64,000 nt of DNA, from contig JAJDDN010000008.1 in assembly GCA_029260295.1 (NCBI GenBank), positions 186,001-250,000 on the forward strand. Direction: 5' to 3'. A program made the translations under genes and the position numbers. Under the pieces are notes generated by a model. The model was not told the origin of the DNA. It did not search any database and worked only from the letters and a program-made list of their open reading frames with translations. Below, piece after piece: positions 9,632 to 19,825 of the stretch (positions are counted from its first letter, which is position 1; every line of letters begins with the position of its first letter). The stretch is from Phycisphaerales bacterium. GTDB taxonomy: Bacteria > Planctomycetota > Phycisphaerae > Phycisphaerales > UBA1924.

Positions 9632-11515
9632 ATGCAAAACAAGTTCGGCCTCAAAGACTTCGTACTCATGCTCCTCGTCTCGATTTCGGTCGTCCTCTCG
9701 GTCTTGGTGATGATCCAAGACGACCGAGGCTGGGAACAAAACGAAGCCCTCGCCGACAAAATAGGCACCATCGAACAGCTCGTCGCCCGCCTCGAATCCA
9801 AGCTCGATTCTGGCATCATCGTCGCCGGCTCATCCAACGGCAATGGTCACTCAACCGGCACCTCAGCCGTCGCCCACGACGAATCCTGGACCAAGCAGGC
9901 CGGTGTCCCGATCCAATGGTTTGATACCTTTGGCTTCGCCGCCGATCCCCGCAACGAGGATGATTACAGGCTTGGCGGCTACTTCAAAGAAACCTTCGAA
10001 GCCCAGCCCGTCAAACTCACCCCAGTCCTCGCAGAAGATACCTACGCCCGCCGCGTGGGCGATCAAGTTGTCGAATCTCTTGGCTACCTCAATCCGGAAA
10101 CCCTTGAACACGAAGGCCTCCTGGCCGAGGCATGGCAGTACGATCCCAACGGCTACTGGCTGCGAGTCAGAATCCGCAAAAACGCCCGCTTCTCCGACGG
10201 CATGCCCGTCACCGCAGAAGATGTCCGCTGGTCCTTCCACGACTATGTCAACAACCCACAACTCGAAACCGAATCCCTCCGCTCGATCATGACCAATATG
10301 GAACGAGTCGATATCGTCGACGAGAGAACCGTCGATATCTTTTTCACCGAACCAGACGCCTACAACCTCCAAATGGCTTCCGGCTTCTCTATCCTCCCCA
10401 AGCACTTCTACTCCCAGTTCACTTCCACTCAAATCAACCAGTCCACCGCACTCCTCATGGGATCAGGCCCATTCAAACTCGAAAATCTTGACCCGGATAA
10501 TCAGTGGACCCCCGGCACCGATGTCGTCCTCGTCCGAAACGAGCAATACTGGGGGCCAAAGCCCGCACTGGCAGGGATGCGTTTCGACACAATCACCGAA
10601 GATGTCGCCAAGTTGACTTCCTTCATTAACGGCGAAACCCACATGATCACGCCGTCGTCGCCTCAGTATGTCGAGAAAAGCTCACAGCCCGGCTGGGACG
10701 ACGACGCCTATTCACTCAAATGGCTCAACATGCGATCCGGCTATCTCTTCTTCGGATGGCAGTGTGGCGAACGCAACGGCAAGTTCACCCCCTTCCACGA
10801 CAAACGCGTTCGCCAGGCCATGACCCTCAACCTCGATCGCGAACTCATGATCCGCGACATCTGGGCTGGTCTTGACAATGTTGCAGTCGGTCCAAACAAC
10901 CCGCCTTCCCCAGCCGCCAACCCGGACATTAGTCCTTGGCCATACGATCCAGACCGCGCCATAGCACTCCTCGCCGAAGCCGGCTGGGTAGACCGCGATG
11001 GCAACGGCGTACTCGAAGACGAGAACGGCGTCGAGTTCGAGTTCGAGTTCACAAGAGCATCCGGCGGCCAAACCGGTGAACGCATGCAAAAATATCTTGT
11101 AGACCGCTGTGCCGCCATCGGTATCCGTTGCGTCCCCAAGGTCATCGACTGGTCACTCTACGATCAAATCCTCAAAACACGAAACTTCGATGCAATCGCG
11201 ATGGGTTGGTCCGCAACCTCACCAGAATCAGACCCCTCACAGATCTGGCACACCGACGCTATCCAAAACCAAGGCCACAACTTCATCCAGTGGGACGCTG
11301 GTCAAGACCAATACATCGACGGCATCAAAGCCGAGCTCGATTTCAACAAACGCATGGCCATCTTCCACCAGTTCCACTCATTGATCAACGAAGAACAACC
11401 CTACACATTCATCCGCTCGGTCCCGTGGAAGCGATTCATCTCCAAGAAGTTCTCCAATGTGCATACCTACCCCAAGGGTATCGAGCAGCGTGAGTATTAC
11501 ATGCCCGCCAACTGA
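9632..11515 (+). CDS. Peptide ABC transporter substrate-binding protein (family 5)
   Basis: A 627-residue extracellular solute-binding protein of the DppA/OppA family. Residues about 8-30 are a hydrophobic uncleaved-looking anchor followed by a short coiled-coil-like segment and a Gly/Ser/Asn linker. The binding-protein core shows ARFSDGMPVTAEDVRWSFH, the family signature region, then ILPKHFY, GSGPFKLE and PFHDKRVRQAMTLNLDRELM, all characteristic of SBP_bac_5. No lipobox cysteine is seen, so membrane tethering is probably by the N-terminal helix. It probably binds peptides for the permeases encoded around it, although family 5 also binds nickel, heme and sugars. Confidence 0.88.
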   Translation: MQNKFGLKDFVLMLLVSISVVLSVLVMIQDDRGWEQNEALADKIGTIEQLVARLESKLDSGIIVAGSSNGNGHSTGTSAVAHDESWTKQAGVPIQWFDTFGFAADPRNEDDYRLGGYFKETFEAQPVKLTPVLAEDTYARRVGDQVVESLGYLNPETLEHEGLLAEAWQYDPNGYWLRVRIRKNARFSDGMPVTAEDVRWSFHDYVNNPQLETESLRSIMTNMERVDIVDERTVDIFFTEPDAYNLQMASGFSILPKHFYSQFTSTQINQSTALLMGSGPFKLENLDPDNQWTPGTDVVLVRNEQYWGPKPALAGMRFDTITEDVAKLTSFINGETHMITPSSPQYVEKSSQPGWDDDAYSLKWLNMRSGYLFFGWQCGERNGKFTPFHDKRVRQAMTLNLDRELMIRDIWAGLDNVAVGPNNPPSPAANPDISPWPYDPDRAIALLAEAGWVDRDGNGVLEDENGVEFEFEFTRASGGQTGERMQKYLVDRCAAIGIRCVPKVIDWSLYDQILKTRNFDAIAMGWSATSPESDPSQIWHTDAIQNQGHNFIQWDAGQDQYIDGIKAELDFNKRMAIFHQFHSLINEEQPYTFIRSVPWKRFISKKFSNVHTYPKGIEQREYYMPAN

Positions 11516-11558
11516 TCATCTTCTGTTTCTGATCACCTGAAGCGAGAAAGCAGAACCC

Positions 11559-13085
11559 ATGCTCACATACATCCTCAGAAGATTGCTCTTCATGATCCCA
11601 ACCCTGATCGGGATCACTCTTCTTGTGTTTTTAATCATTGCATATTCTCCAGGTGGCATCGGTGCTTCGCTCAAAGTTTCGGGCGGACAAATGGAAGCCA
11701 CTTCGGCGGCAGTTCGCGAGGCCTACCTCGAAGATCGCTATGGGTTAGACGACGCACCAATCGTCCAGTATTTTCGCTGGCTCGGCCGCGTTTCCCCCGT
11801 CAAGTTCGGCACCCGCGACCAAATCGATCCCACCGGCGAGTTCGTCCGCTCTCCAAAGCTCCCAAAGGAACCAAAGCTCTGGGAATGGTTCGCAAGCAGT
11901 TTGACTGAATACCCCGAAGCGAGCGGCTTCGCCTTTGAGCCCAACGAAACCGACAAAATCAAAGCCCGCACCTACCGCCGCCAGACCAACATATACGCCC
12001 AGGCCCGCGCCGGTCTCATCACCGCCAAAGCCGAGCTCGATCAACTCCTGGGTGCAGAAGCAGGCCTCGCAGATCTGCGCGGCTTCCGAGACTCCAAAGG
12101 CAAAATCAAATATTCAGTCATCAACAAAAATCGTACCATCTTCGAAGCCTCAGATTCATGGGGCCAGATCAACGCCGCCGGCGAACTTCTCGTCAATAAC
12201 TACACCACTGCCCAGATCGAATGGACCACACTCAAAGGTTTCTTTGACGCCCAGCCGTTCCCACAAGCGGGATTCGGCGTCATTGGCCCGATCTCGGTTT
12301 CCTCGCCTGACCTAGGACGCTCCTTTACCAAGTCCCGTCCCGTCATCCTCCTCATCAAAGACGCCCTCCCCATCACGATCTTGCTCAACCTGATCGCTCT
12401 GCCCATCATCTACTTCATCGCCATCCCTTGTGGCATGCTCGCCGCCGTTAAATCTGGCTCACTATTTGACCGCCTCTCTGGCGCGTTCTTCATCGGGCTC
12501 TGGTCCTTCCCAGTCCCCCTCGCCGGCGTGCTCGCCATCGGCTACCTCTCCTCAAACGAATATCTCGGCTTGTTCCCGGTTGCGGGGCTCCACGACGCCG
12601 CCGCCGATGGTTTCACCTATCTCCCAACTCGGGCTTCAGGTTTCTGGGAACGCGGCTACCTCCTCGACATCATCTGGCATGTCTTCCTGCCCATCATGTG
12701 TCTCGTCTACGGCGGCTTCGCCGTCCTCTCCAAACAAACACGAGCGGCCATGCTCGACAACTTCAATATGGATTATGTCCGCACCGCCAAAGCCAAGGGG
12801 GTTTCGCACAAGAATGTCGTCTTCGCCCATGTCTTCCGCAACTCACTCCTCCCGTTGATCACCATGTTCGTCTCAATCTTCCCCGCGATGCTCGCCGGCT
12901 CGGTCGTCATCGAACAGATCTTCACCGTCCCAGGAATGGGCCGCCTCACACTCGAATCAATTAACCTTCGTGACCGCGAGCTCCTGCTTGCCAACACCAT
13001 GATGATCTCTGCCGTGAATCTTATGGCGCTTCTGCTCGCCGACATTCTCTACGCTTTCGCCGACCCAAGGATCAGTTTCAAATGA
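11559..13085 (+). CDS. Peptide ABC transporter permease, DppB/OppB type
   Basis: This 508-residue permease starts with the near-invariant OppB opening LTYILRRLLFMIPTLIGITLLVF and ends with RISFK. The EAA loop is VRTAKAKGVSHKNVVFAHVFRNSLLP. Residues about 45-270 are a large extracytoplasmic insertion absent from most OppB proteins (normally about 310-330 residues). The start is preceded by a purine-rich GCGAGAAAG. Its TGA overlaps the ATG of the following C permease by 4 bases, so the two permeases are probably made as a pair. Confidence 0.88.
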   Translation: MLTYILRRLLFMIPTLIGITLLVFLIIAYSPGGIGASLKVSGGQMEATSAAVREAYLEDRYGLDDAPIVQYFRWLGRVSPVKFGTRDQIDPTGEFVRSPKLPKEPKLWEWFASSLTEYPEASGFAFEPNETDKIKARTYRRQTNIYAQARAGLITAKAELDQLLGAEAGLADLRGFRDSKGKIKYSVINKNRTIFEASDSWGQINAAGELLVNNYTTAQIEWTTLKGFFDAQPFPQAGFGVIGPISVSSPDLGRSFTKSRPVILLIKDALPITILLNLIALPIIYFIAIPCGMLAAVKSGSLFDRLSGAFFIGLWSFPVPLAGVLAIGYLSSNEYLGLFPVAGLHDAAADGFTYLPTRASGFWERGYLLDIIWHVFLPIMCLVYGGFAVLSKQTRAAMLDNFNMDYVRTAKAKGVSHKNVVFAHVFRNSLLPLITMFVSIFPAMLAGSVVIEQIFTVPGMGRLTLESINLRDRELLLANTMMISAVNLMALLLADILYAFADPRISFK

Positions 13086-14791
13086 GTAAGAACGCCGACC
13101 AACTCCAAGAAACGCTCGAATCCGTCACCGGGGTTCAGCTCGCCCAAGGAATCGGCCATACCGAAGTCAAAGGCTTCTGGGCCGAAGCATGGGGCCAGGT
13201 GTTTCGGCGCCCAGCCGCGGTCGCTGGGATCGCATGGGTCGCCATCGTCGCGTTCTTCGCGATCTTCTCCCCGCTTGTTGCTTCGGGACATCCAATCATT
13301 GCCTGGCCAATGAATCCTGACGGCTCTGTCGGAAGCATGACCTCGCCCCTGATCAATACGCTCAAATCATCAGATGTTGTGCTGATTTTCCTCGGACTCA
13401 TGGCCCCAGTTATTCTCTTCTTCCCATTCAAAAAACTAGGAACAGGCGAACGCCTCCGCCTTATCATCGCCGCCGGTGCCCAGTCCGGAATCATGGTCGT
13501 CCTTGCGAGGCTCACCGAATCTTACTTCACCGCACGCGACGCCTCCGAATCCATCCGGGACATGGCCCAGTCAGAATACTTCGTCGCCATCGCCGTCACG
13601 ATCATCGCGATCGTCAGCGCGATCCCCTTCATCGCCATCTCCATCCTCGCCTATTGGAGCGGGGCCCGATGCGCCTTTGTCCTCGCCGGCGCAATCGCGA
13701 TGGGCGTCATTGTTTCCTGGAAATGGTCGCCTGAGCTCTACCGATACGACTACCGGACCGATGAATCCAATGGTCAGCTCCGCACCGTCTACACCGTTAT
13801 CCCCTTCTCCCCAGACCAATCCGAAACCGCGATGTTCAACCGGGCGCCCGGTTCAACCCCGATGGATTCTATGTGGGATCGCTTAGAACTTGCCCAACGC
13901 ATTGCCGCGGATCGAGCCGCGAAATATTCCGACGAAGAACTCGCAGAGATGCCAACAACGGATTTTCACTACGAGCAGCTCGGCGAGATCGCGGTATCCA
14001 TCGAGCCACTTACTTCCTACCCGATCGCTGGGTTTCTCGAACAACTTGAAGCCCAGGCCCCGGCAACGCTCATAGATCTCCGCGAATCCATCAAAGCCCA
14101 CAAAGCCCCGTCCCACCATCTCGGAACCGACACCCTCGGCCAAGATGTGTTCTCCCAAATGCTCCACGCATGCCGCCTCGCGATCTCCATCGGATTCATC
14201 TCCACAAGCATCGCCGTCGTCATCGGCGTCACCATGGGCTCGCTCATGGGCTACTTTGGCGGCTGGGTAGACTTCTTCCTCTACCGTCTCGTAGAAATAT
14301 TCATGGCCATCCCCGTGCTCTTCCTGCTCATCGTTGCCGCCGGTGTCCTCCCACGCAACACCTATGTCATGATGGCCATCATTGGTTGCTTCACCTGGAC
14401 CGGTGCCGCAAGGTTCATCCGCGCCGAGTTCATGAAACTCCGTGAGACCGACTACATCCAAGCAGCAAAGGCAATGGGCCTCCCCCTCTGGTCAATCCTC
14501 TTCAAGCACATGCTCCCCAACGGCGTGACCCCCGTTCTTGTTGAATCTTCATTCCTCATCGCCGCGGCGATTCTTATCGAAGCAACCCTCAGTTTCCTAG
14601 GGCTCGGTCCGACCGGCCAGGCAAGCTGGGGCTCCCTGCTCCGCAACGCCTCGGGCGAAACCGGAGCATTCGTCTGGTGGCTCGCCATCTTCCCCGGTGC
14701 CGCCATCTTCCTCACCACCCTCGCCTACAACCTCATCGGCGAGGCCCTCCGCGACGCCATCGACCCCAAACTCAAGAAAGCCCGCGTCTAA
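13082..14791 (+). CDS. Peptide ABC transporter permease, DppC/OppC type (second copy)
   Basis: A 569-residue permease of the OppC family, coupled to the B permease by a 4-base overlap. The N-terminus has EVKGFWAEAWGQVFRRP before the first helix, as in OppC. Two or more extra hydrophobic segments (about residues 95-115 and 165-215) precede the core, which starts at HHLGTDTLGQDVFSQML. The EAA loop reads QAAKAMGLPLWSILFKHMLPNG and the end has ATLSFLGLGPTGQASWGSLL. The extra membrane segments are unusual. With the copy at 8245, two C-type partners share one B permease and one ATPase. Confidence 0.87.
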   Translation: MSKNADQLQETLESVTGVQLAQGIGHTEVKGFWAEAWGQVFRRPAAVAGIAWVAIVAFFAIFSPLVASGHPIIAWPMNPDGSVGSMTSPLINTLKSSDVVLIFLGLMAPVILFFPFKKLGTGERLRLIIAAGAQSGIMVVLARLTESYFTARDASESIRDMAQSEYFVAIAVTIIAIVSAIPFIAISILAYWSGARCAFVLAGAIAMGVIVSWKWSPELYRYDYRTDESNGQLRTVYTVIPFSPDQSETAMFNRAPGSTPMDSMWDRLELAQRIAADRAAKYSDEELAEMPTTDFHYEQLGEIAVSIEPLTSYPIAGFLEQLEAQAPATLIDLRESIKAHKAPSHHLGTDTLGQDVFSQMLHACRLAISIGFISTSIAVVIGVTMGSLMGYFGGWVDFFLYRLVEIFMAIPVLFLLIVAAGVLPRNTYVMMAIIGCFTWTGAARFIRAEFMKLRETDYIQAAKAMGLPLWSILFKHMLPNGVTPVLVESSFLIAAAILIEATLSFLGLGPTGQASWGSLLRNASGETGAFVWWLAIFPGAAIFLTTLAYNLIGEALRDAIDPKLKKARV

Positions 14792-14842
14792 ACCACCCAA
14801 AGTAAAGACGCTGCTATCAGTGTTCATAGATCAGGATTCACC

Positions 14843-15967
<1,125 letters not shown>

Positions 15968-15987
15968 GTCAATACCAGAGACCACCC

Positions 15988-17064
15988 ATGCGTGCACTGC
16001 TCATCGTCGACCGACTCTTCGCCCAGCACGAACGCGCGATGCTCGGTCGAACATCAATCGGGCTCCTTGACGAAGGTATCGAAACCCGGCTCATAGTCCC
16101 CGACTTAGGCGAAACCCATACAGCAAGCCTCGGCCCTCTCGTTCCCCAGATCAACTACAAAGATCGTGGCCTTTCCTTCACACTCAAAATCCGTGCCGCA
16201 AATATCATCCGCAAGCTCACCACAGACCGCGGCCTCGACCAATGGGACATTATCCACGCTTACGGTGGACAGTCCTGGGCCCTCGCCTACGAGCTCGCCA
16301 AAATACTCGACACCTCACTCGTTATCGAAGTCTGGCGAGCCGGCCTCATCCCACGCGCGATTCAGTTCCAGCGGCAATCAACCGTCCAATGCATGTTCAC
16401 AGCCCCAGACCGATCAATCGAACGGGCCGCGGCCGTAGCCGATGCCCGCCTACCAATCCAAGTTGCTCCCTGGGGCGTCCCCGTCCCTTCAAGCCCCCGA
16501 ATGATTCTCAAAGAGAACAAAGGCATCTCGATCGTTCTCCAATCCTCGGGCCGAGACCGCACAGGATGTACCGCCGCCTTCGATGGTGTACTTGATGCGA
16601 TCGCTGGAAACGAGAACATTCATTTGTTTGTGAATCTTCATGCCGCAAGACGCTCCGGGCTCTGGGCAAGAGCAAAGAAAGCAAACGCACTTTCGCAGCT
16701 CACTCTGATTGACAAAATCGAAGAACAGCGCGATCTTGCCCTCAATGCAGACTTTCTTGTCTATCCCGACACGATCCACGAGCAGCGTTCGCTTCTCTAC
16801 GAAGCTATGGGCAACGCAATGTGTGTCATCGCCTCAACCACCAAGCAGAGCTCGTGTCTCATCGAGGGTGAAACCGCAGCAATTGTCCATAGAACCAGTA
16901 GGACACAGTGGGCTAACACGCTCAGAGATCTCATCGTCGATCCAGAAAAAGCGAGGTTGCTCGGGGTCAACGCATGGAGCCACATCCGTGACCACCGCAA
17001 AGTTTCTACCCATATCGGCGCCACCGTCGATACCTATTCTCAGCTGATACCTGTCCCGTCGTGA
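15988..17064 (+). CDS. GT-B fold glycosyltransferase-like protein
   Basis: A 358-residue cytoplasmic protein. The N-terminal half (RALLIVDRLFAQHERAML...LLDEGIETRLIVPD) and the segment DIIHAYGGQSWALAYELA resemble the acceptor domain of family 4 glycosyltransferases. The second half has FLVYPDTIHEQRSLLYEAMGNAMCVIAS, matching the donor-binding region where EAMA.G.P..AS is usual, and ends with a typical helical tail. The central E-x7-E motif is only partly recognisable, so donor and acceptor are unknown. It starts 20 bases after the transporter ATPase gene and may be co-transcribed. Confidence 0.6.
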   Translation: MRALLIVDRLFAQHERAMLGRTSIGLLDEGIETRLIVPDLGETHTASLGPLVPQINYKDRGLSFTLKIRAANIIRKLTTDRGLDQWDIIHAYGGQSWALAYELAKILDTSLVIEVWRAGLIPRAIQFQRQSTVQCMFTAPDRSIERAAAVADARLPIQVAPWGVPVPSSPRMILKENKGISIVLQSSGRDRTGCTAAFDGVLDAIAGNENIHLFVNLHAARRSGLWARAKKANALSQLTLIDKIEEQRDLALNADFLVYPDTIHEQRSLLYEAMGNAMCVIASTTKQSSCLIEGETAAIVHRTSRTQWANTLRDLIVDPEKARLLGVNAWSHIRDHRKVSTHIGATVDTYSQLIPVPS

Positions 17065-17276
17065 GACATCTCCCGTCCGGTAATCCGCAAATCTCGACAT
17101 TGAACAACGCCTTCCCGTCCGCTAACACTGCGTAGCAAGCAGATTATCCGGTTTGCGACGGTCTTTCACTTTGATCCTTCTGTTCCTGTGATACATTAAA
17201 ACTGGCAGCCCTGTCCTTTCCCCGCGCCGTCCCTCGGCTCATGACTGCCCAGCGCGATTCACACGGAGTTTAAGAA

Positions 17277-18056
17277 ATGAAACCCACTCTCACCGCCGCA
17301 ATCCTTTCCATCCTCTGCGCAGCCTCTGCAAACGCGCAGAAAATCACACCCCCGGTCCATTCCCCAGAAATCATCGAGATCAACCCCGCCGGATTCCCAA
17401 CCACAAACACCCGAGGCGTCCAGGTCCGCTTCAACAACCACGAAACCGCAGACCTCGCCGGAACACAAAACGCCAACGGCTCAATCAACTGGGCCGGATC
17501 ACAACGCGAAGCAATGGGAGGTCAGAACGCCCCCGCTCGAATCCTCCTCAGAGCATTCGACGGCGTCTTCTCAATCGACCCGTTCGTCCCCATCACCAGC
17601 GGGAACGAAGACATCGCCAACCTCCTCTTCAACGGCACAACCCTTGAAACCAACCACACGATCTTCGGTCGCAACCGCATAGAACGCGTCGAAAAACTCA
17701 TGAAAATCCTCGAAACCGCCCGCCACAACTGGCTCCGTAACAACGGCTACTACGGTGTCAAATCCTTCACCAGCTCGCGTTCAACCGGTGAAGCCCAGGG
17801 CGAAGCATCCCTCCCAGAGCCCGCCGCCAGCTTCCGCATCCCCGCCGATGTCCCCCGTGGCAAATCCCGCGAGCAGGTCAAGGCAAGTGACTCCAAAGCA
17901 CGCTCAATCGCCGCAGGATTCATGAACAGCGACGAACCCATCCGGATATCCCTCCCCTTCGGCACAGCCCCAGATGTCGTCGCGAGTGCCGAGGCCCGCA
18001 ATGCAGACGGTGCCGAGAACACCGAAGAGTCCCAAGAACTCGCTTCGAGCGACTGA
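17277..18056 (+). CDS. Secreted protein of unknown function
   Basis: A 259-residue protein with a clear Sec signal peptide (KPTLTAAILSILCAASANA, cleavage before QK). The mature part is hydrophilic with no recognised domain. It contains SIDPFVPITSGNEDIANLL and a segment with several Arg/Lys-Glu pairs, and its C-terminal third is Ser/Ala/Glu-rich and probably disordered. GGAG lies 9 bases before the ATG. The 212-base gap before it contains a possible -10 TACATT near 17193. No function is proposed. Confidence 0.7.
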   Translation: MKPTLTAAILSILCAASANAQKITPPVHSPEIIEINPAGFPTTNTRGVQVRFNNHETADLAGTQNANGSINWAGSQREAMGGQNAPARILLRAFDGVFSIDPFVPITSGNEDIANLLFNGTTLETNHTIFGRNRIERVEKLMKILETARHNWLRNNGYYGVKSFTSSRSTGEAQGEASLPEPAASFRIPADVPRGKSREQVKASDSKARSIAAGFMNSDEPIRISLPFGTAPDVVASAEARNADGAENTEESQELASSD

Positions 18057-18063
18057 TACCGGA

Positions 18064-18069
18064 TAAACT
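18064..18069 (+). promoter_or_regulatory. Candidate -10 box for leaderless xseA
   Basis: TAAACT preceded by ACCGGA lies 6 bases before the GTG at 18076, the same spacing as at 8233 and 57506. There is no Shine-Dalgarno sequence. Confidence 0.35.
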
Positions 18070-18075
18070 ACAGGC

Positions 18076-19572
18076 GTGACCAATCGCCTCCCATTCGATC
18101 CCAAAAAAATGACCCGGAAAGACCGTGCCCCGGCTGCTAAAAACAGCCGAGGTCTTTCTACATCTTCATCCAAATCAGACCAGCCCCTCACCGTCACCCA
18201 ACTCGCCGCCTCCATCGAATCTGCGATCAAAGATTCCTTCCCGGCCAAGGTCCGAGTCATCGCCGAAGTCAGCTCGGTCACCAACCGGACGCATTACTAC
18301 TTCACGCTCAAAGATGAGTCCGCCACCATCTCCGCCGTCCTCTTCGCCTCAGCCGCCAAACGCTCCCGCACCCTCCCAGCCCATGGCCAAAAAGTAATCG
18401 CCACCGGCAAACTCGACTACTACGCCCCAACCGGCCGCCTCAGTCTCATCATCGACAAACTCGAACCCGCCGGTCAAGGCGACCTAGAGCAACGCTACAA
18501 AGCGCTCTGCGAAGATCTCCGCGCAAGAGGATGGTTTGATCCCGCAACCAAGCAATCCCTCCCTGTCTTCCCAAGATCCATCGCCATCATCACCAGTGCC
18601 ACCGGCGCGGCTTTGCAGGATGTCCTCGACACCGCCAGCAAACGCTGCCCCGCCGTCAACATGCTCGTCATCGACGCAAGGGTCCAAGGCGACCAAGCCA
18701 AATCCCAAATCGCCGATGCCCTCAATCGCATCTCTGATAAGCATGAATCCCTAGGCATCGACGCCATCATCCTCACCAGAGGCGGCGGCTCCCTCGAAGA
18801 CCTCTGGGCCTTCAACGAACCAGTCGTCGCCAAAGCAATTCACGATTGCACCGTCCCAATCGTCGCCGCCATCGGCCACGAAACCGATACCACTATCGCA
18901 GAACTCGTCGCCGACGAACGCGCCGCCACCCCAACGCAGGCCGCCATGAAACTCGTCCCTGACCGGGCGGCCCTCTATGAACAACTCGATTCACTCACAC
19001 GAAGACTCACCCGCGAGCTCTCAACCACCCTCGCCCACCACACCAACCACCTCACCCGCTTGGCCAATGCCGGCCCCCTTGCCAATCCCGCTCGCCTCAT
19101 CGAGCCCTCCGCTGCCAAACTTCCAACTCTCATCCACCGCCTCAAGAGCTCAATCACCCATACCAACATCAACGCCTCCCGAAAGCTCGACGCCCTCACC
19201 CTCCGTCTGGCCAAACACCAACCCGCGGCTATCCACGCAACCCGCAAAGAACACATCGCAGGCCTCTCCCGCCAGTTCACCGCCGCCATCAACAATCGCC
19301 TTTCAATCCTCTCATCCAATCTCGCCGCCGCCGACCGCCAACTCAACGCCATCGCCCCGCGTCAAGTCCTCGACCGTGGCTACTCCCTCACCACAACAAC
19401 CGACGGCACCCTCGTCCGCTCCACCAAAGACCTCAAACCAAACGACCAAATCACCACCCATCTCAAAGACGGCACCGTCACATCCACCGTCGCCCTGAAA
19501 ATAAGTAAATCCAAACCCAAAAAATCAAAACCCAAAACCAACACCGAACCATCCCTATTCAACAAGGACTAA
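18076..19572 (+). CDS. xseA: Exodeoxyribonuclease VII large subunit
   Basis: A 498-residue subunit of exonuclease VII, which degrades single-stranded DNA from both ends into oligonucleotides. After a 30-residue basic, Ser-rich leader comes the N-terminal OB fold (VRVIAEVSSVTNRTHYYFTLKD), then the catalytic domain with IAIITSATGAALQDVLDTA, IILTRGGGSLEDLWAFNE and AAIGHETDTTIAELVADERA, all diagnostic of XseA, then a long helical region and a Lys-rich tail. The start is GTG; an ATG at 18109 would shorten it by 11 residues. The small-subunit gene follows after 2 bases. Confidence 0.96.
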   Translation: MTNRLPFDPKKMTRKDRAPAAKNSRGLSTSSSKSDQPLTVTQLAASIESAIKDSFPAKVRVIAEVSSVTNRTHYYFTLKDESATISAVLFASAAKRSRTLPAHGQKVIATGKLDYYAPTGRLSLIIDKLEPAGQGDLEQRYKALCEDLRARGWFDPATKQSLPVFPRSIAIITSATGAALQDVLDTASKRCPAVNMLVIDARVQGDQAKSQIADALNRISDKHESLGIDAIILTRGGGSLEDLWAFNEPVVAKAIHDCTVPIVAAIGHETDTTIAELVADERAATPTQAAMKLVPDRAALYEQLDSLTRRLTRELSTTLAHHTNHLTRLANAGPLANPARLIEPSAAKLPTLIHRLKSSITHTNINASRKLDALTLRLAKHQPAAIHATRKEHIAGLSRQFTAAINNRLSILSSNLAAADRQLNAIAPRQVLDRGYSLTTTTDGTLVRSTKDLKPNDQITTHLKDGTVTSTVALKISKSKPKKSKPKTNTEPSLFNKD

Positions 19573-19574
19573 AA

Positions 19575-19799
19575 ATGCCCAAAAAAGCACAACCCGAACA
19601 ACCCCGTTATGAGGACCTTGTCTCCCAGATCGAAGACCTTGTAGACAACATCGAATCCGGCGAACTCGGACTCGAAGATTCAATCAAAGGCTACGAGCAA
19701 GGCACCAAACTCATCAAACAAGCCCGGGCCATCTTGGACCAAGCCCAGCAGCGCGTCGAAGCTATAGATCTCAACGAATCCAAAGAGTCCAGCGATTGA
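19575..19799 (+). CDS. xseB: Exodeoxyribonuclease VII small subunit
   Basis: A 74-residue, mostly helical protein. The segment YEDLVSQIEDLVDNIESGEL followed by LGLEDSIKGYEQGTKLIKQA matches XseB, which binds the C-terminal helices of XseA. It lies 2 bases after xseA, so the two are surely co-expressed. The length is normal for the family. Confidence 0.95.
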   Translation: MPKKAQPEQPRYEDLVSQIEDLVDNIESGELGLEDSIKGYEQGTKLIKQARAILDQAQQRVEAIDLNESKESSD

Positions 19800-19825
19800 C
19801 CCGCCATAGCCGATGAAAGTCATCC